Below, one piece after another: positions 61,925-64,000 of a stretch of 64,000 nt of DNA. The position numbers and the translations under genes were made by a program. The notes under the pieces were generated by a model. It ran no database searches. It worked only from the letters and a program-made list of their open reading frames with translations, and was not told the origin of the DNA. The first letter of the stretch is position 1. The number at the start of each line of letters is the position of its first letter. Source of the stretch: Flavobacteriales bacterium (GTDB lineage Bacteria > Bacteroidota > Bacteroidia > Flavobacteriales_E > Vicingaceae). The stretch lies in assembly GCA_026196775.1 (NCBI GenBank), contig JAPHUD010000007.1, positions 212,175 through 276,174 of the forward strand. Reading direction: 5' to 3'.

Positions 61925-62036
61925 GTGCCTTAATAATCATAGTATTCAAAAGTATAATTTTTAGAATTCCAACATAAGCCTAAAGAATTGTTAATTTTTA
62001 ATCAACCTTTTAGAGGTTTAGTTCGTCTTTGTTTGG

Positions 62037-62044
62037 TATCTTTA
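62037..62044 (+). promoter_or_regulatory. Possible -7 element for the M43-type protease
   Basis: TATCTTTA, one base off TAnnTTTG, 22 bases before the ATG at 62066. No TTG at -33. Confidence 0.35.
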
Positions 62045-62065
62045 TGCATTACAAAACTAACTACT

Positions 62066-64000
62066 ATGAAAAAAACTAACATTTTATTCTTGTTGATGCT
62101 TATTGTATCAACAGTATTTTCACAATTAACACCTTTAAAAAACAATAATTCTAATCAGCTTAATAATAACGCTGTAGCTGAATCATGTGGTTTTGACCAT
62201 ATGCATAATGTGTTATTAAATTCTAATGCTGATTATCGTCAGAGGACGGAAGATTTTAACAATTTTATGAAATCTTACAATGCTCCAAAAAGTGGGGCAA
62301 CTTATGTTGTTCCGGTAGTTGTTCATGTAATGCATAAAGGAGAAGCAGTAGGAACAGGAAGTAATATAAGTGAGGTAGATATTAATCAAGGAATTTTACA
62401 ATTAAATGAAAGATTTAGAAAAATACCAGGCAGTTTAGGAGATGGAAATGGTGTTGATGTTGACATAGAGTTCGCTTTAGCCGTTAGAGATCCTAATGGA
62501 AATTGCACTAATGGGATAGTTAGAGTGGATATGACGGGAAATTCAACTTACATGAATTTTGGAGTAAGAGCTCAAACATCCAATGGAATTACAGATGCTG
62601 CTTTAAAGGCTACTAGTAGATGGAATACACTTGAATATTATAACATTTATTTAGTTTCAGAAATTGACGATAATGAATGTGGTTTTGGGATTCAAGGATA
62701 TGCTTATTTTGCATCAGCTCATGGCCAATCTTATGACGGAATGGTTCAGTTAGGGTGTAAATTTGCACAATCAGGAAACACAACATTAACCCATGAGTTA
62801 GGTCATGCAATGAATTTGTACCATACTTTTGAGGGAGATAATAATGGAAACTCTTGTCCTTCTAATACTAGCTGCTCTTCTCAAGGAGATAGATGTTGTG
62901 ATACTCCACCTCACATAAGAAGTGCTAGTAATTGTGTAACTGGTACAAACTCTTGTGACGGAGGTAGTTCAAAAGAATTGTTTATTCATAATTATATGGA
63001 TTATTCTTCTGATGCTTGTCAGAGTGAGTTTACAGCTAACCAAAAAACAAGAGCAAACGCAGCTATTTCAGTAACAAGAGCATCTTACTTGGCTGCTAAT
63101 GGAAATATGAGTTTAGTTCCTCCATCTACTGCTGGAGTTGATTTTAGTGTTAGTAGTAGTGTTGTTTGTTTGGGGAGTCCTGTAACTTTTTATGATGAAT
63201 CAACTTGTATTCCTAATACATATCAAAATGGTGGTTGGCCAAATATTACTTTTTTATGGACTTTTGATGATGGAATAAATACTCCAATTACATCAACAGA
63301 TCAAAATCCAACTATAAATTTTGCACAAGCAGGATCTTATGATGTAACACTTCAAATTACTAATGGTAGTGGAACAACAAGTTTAACCAAACCAGGTTTT
63401 GTTTCCGTTGCAAATGGAGTCCAATCTTCAACTTGTCAAAATACTTCTAGTAATACTGGAAACTTTGGTTATGCCATATCAAAAGTTGTTTTTAATACAA
63501 TGAGTGCTACATCATCTTCAGGAACAAATGGAGGTTGGCAAGATTTAACTTGCTCTAAAAACACACAAGTTACACAAGGTCAAAATTATAATTTGGAAGT
63601 TACTGTAAATGCAGGAAATAGTGGTTTAGGATTACAGTTTAGAATATATATTGATTATAATGATGATGGAGCTTATACAGCAGGTGAATTAGTATTAAGT
63701 AACTCTATTACAGATAATACATCTCAAACATTTACTACTTCGGTGAATATTCCATTAACATCAACAACAGGTCAGTTATTACGTTTAAGAGCCATTTCGG
63801 ATGGAGGTACATTAGCAAGTGGTTGCGAATCTCCTTTATTGGTTGGTGATGTAGAAGACTATGGTGTTTATATTAATCCCTTAGGAGGTCCACCAGTAGC
63901 TGAGTTTAGTGCTACACCAACAACGTTGTGTGAAGGTAATACAGTAAGCTTTACAGATTTAAGCACCAACACACCTACTTCATGGAGTTGGACATTTACA
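62066..64000 (+). CDS. Pregnancy-associated-plasma-protein-A-like (M43) metalloprotease, C-terminus cut off
   Basis: From ATG 62066 the frame runs without a stop to the window edge (645 codons seen). A signal peptide (MKKTNILFLLMLIVSTVFSQ) is followed by an M43-type domain at about 90-350, with HELGHAMNLYHTF giving zinc ligands His243, His247 and His253, and a later NYMDYSSDAC with the Met-turn. Then a PKD-like domain (ITFLWTFDDGINTPIT), a GEVED domain (RIYIDYNDDGAYTAGELVLS ... DVEDYGVYI) and the start of another PKD (FTDLSTNTPTSWSWTFT). A T9SS sorting domain is expected beyond the edge. Confidence 0.92.
   Translation, partial: MKKTNILFLLMLIVSTVFSQLTPLKNNNSNQLNNNAVAESCGFDHMHNVLLNSNADYRQRTEDFNNFMKSYNAPKSGATYVVPVVVHVMHKGEAVGTGSNISEVDINQGILQLNERFRKIPGSLGDGNGVDVDIEFALAVRDPNGNCTNGIVRVDMTGNSTYMNFGVRAQTSNGITDAALKATSRWNTLEYYNIYLVSEIDDNECGFGIQGYAYFASAHGQSYDGMVQLGCKFAQSGNTTLTHELGHAMNLYHTFEGDNNGNSCPSNTSCSSQGDRCCDTPPHIRSASNCVTGTNSCDGGSSKELFIHNYMDYSSDACQSEFTANQKTRANAAISVTRASYLAANGNMSLVPPSTAGVDFSVSSSVVCLGSPVTFYDESTCIPNTYQNGGWPNITFLWTFDDGINTPITSTDQNPTINFAQAGSYDVTLQITNGSGTTSLTKPGFVSVANGVQSSTCQNTSSNTGNFGYAISKVVFNTMSATSSSGTNGGWQDLTCSKNTQVTQGQNYNLEVTVNAGNSGLGLQFRIYIDYNDDGAYTAGELVLSNSITDNTSQTFTTSVNIPLTSTTGQLLRLRAISDGGTLASGCESPLLVGDVEDYGVYINPLGGPPVAEFSATPTTLCEGNTVSFTDLSTNTPTSWSWTFT

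Noticed and set aside
62613..62810. 65-residue minus-strand ORF
   Set aside because: Antisense to the zinc-binding part of the M43-type protease.
1..64000. CRISPR array, tRNA, rRNA, insertion sequence or phage
   Set aside because: No spaced repeats, no cloverleaf-like or rRNA-like sequence, no transposase, integrase or capsid motif was found when reading both strands.

Overview
This is a low-GC chromosomal segment of a Bacteroidota bacterium, most likely of the Flavobacteriia/Flavobacteriales type. The evidence is a fused LpxC-FabZ, secreted proteins with type IX secretion (T9SS) C-terminal sorting domains, an S46 dipeptidyl peptidase, many primary promoters of the Bacteroidota -7 form TAnnTTTG, and AT-rich codon usage throughout. 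I see no rRNA or tRNA genes, CRISPR array, prophage or insertion sequence. The ends cut through an SLC13-type permease (left) and an M43-type metalloprotease (right).

Layout. 1-4.4 kb: an SLC13 permease reads out to the left, and an outer-membrane lipid A operon (lpxD, lpxC/fabZ, lpxA) ends with efp. 4.5-14.3 kb: an S46 peptidase is followed by a poorly characterised run of exported proteins. These are a secreted YidD-like protein, two paralogous TPR/membrane proteins whose genes overlap by 71 nt, then a separately promoted set (repeat-type secreted protein, periplasmic M48 metalloprotease, two beta-barrel-like proteins) and a small membrane ORF. 14.4-22 kb (minus strand): a T9SS-exported thermolysin-like protease, hutI, an FdhF/YdeP-type molybdoenzyme and a small conserved protein. 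22-29.5 kb: guaB, three PpiC/SurA-type periplasmic folding factors, a MoxR ATPase and a coiled-coil protein. 29.5-34.2 kb (minus): fabG and sucD, then an HI0933-type flavoprotein with bioD and bioF. 34.4-38.6 kb: a very large multi-PAS/GAF soluble histidine kinase with a receiver-only response regulator. 38.6-46.7 kb: bioB, trmD, a T9SS protein, a gene-free stretch with dispersed repeats, a membrane-fused spermidine-synthase-like protein, a SulP transporter and a full NarL-type regulator. 46.7-50.5 kb (minus): an operon with two different PLP racemases, an M20 amidohydrolase and an acetyltransferase. 50.8-53.4 kb: tpx, a secreted protein, and an ECF sigma/anti-sigma pair divergent from a DUF6249-type membrane protein with matching ECF promoters. 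53.5-59.7 kb: tyrosine catabolism (hmgA, hppD), then hisS translationally coupled to hutH. 59.9-64 kb: secreted T9SS and adhesin-like proteins and the M43-type protease.

Most of the window is ordinary core metabolism. The parts that deserve attention are the 6.7-13.9 kb exported-protein block (YidD-like/TPR twins/M48/barrels) with its overprinted signal peptide, the receiver-only regulator beside the giant kinase, the paired ECF promoters, the double-racemase operon, and several regulatory inverted repeats (bioF/kinase, bioB/trmD). All family assignments come from reading motifs; no database search was possible.
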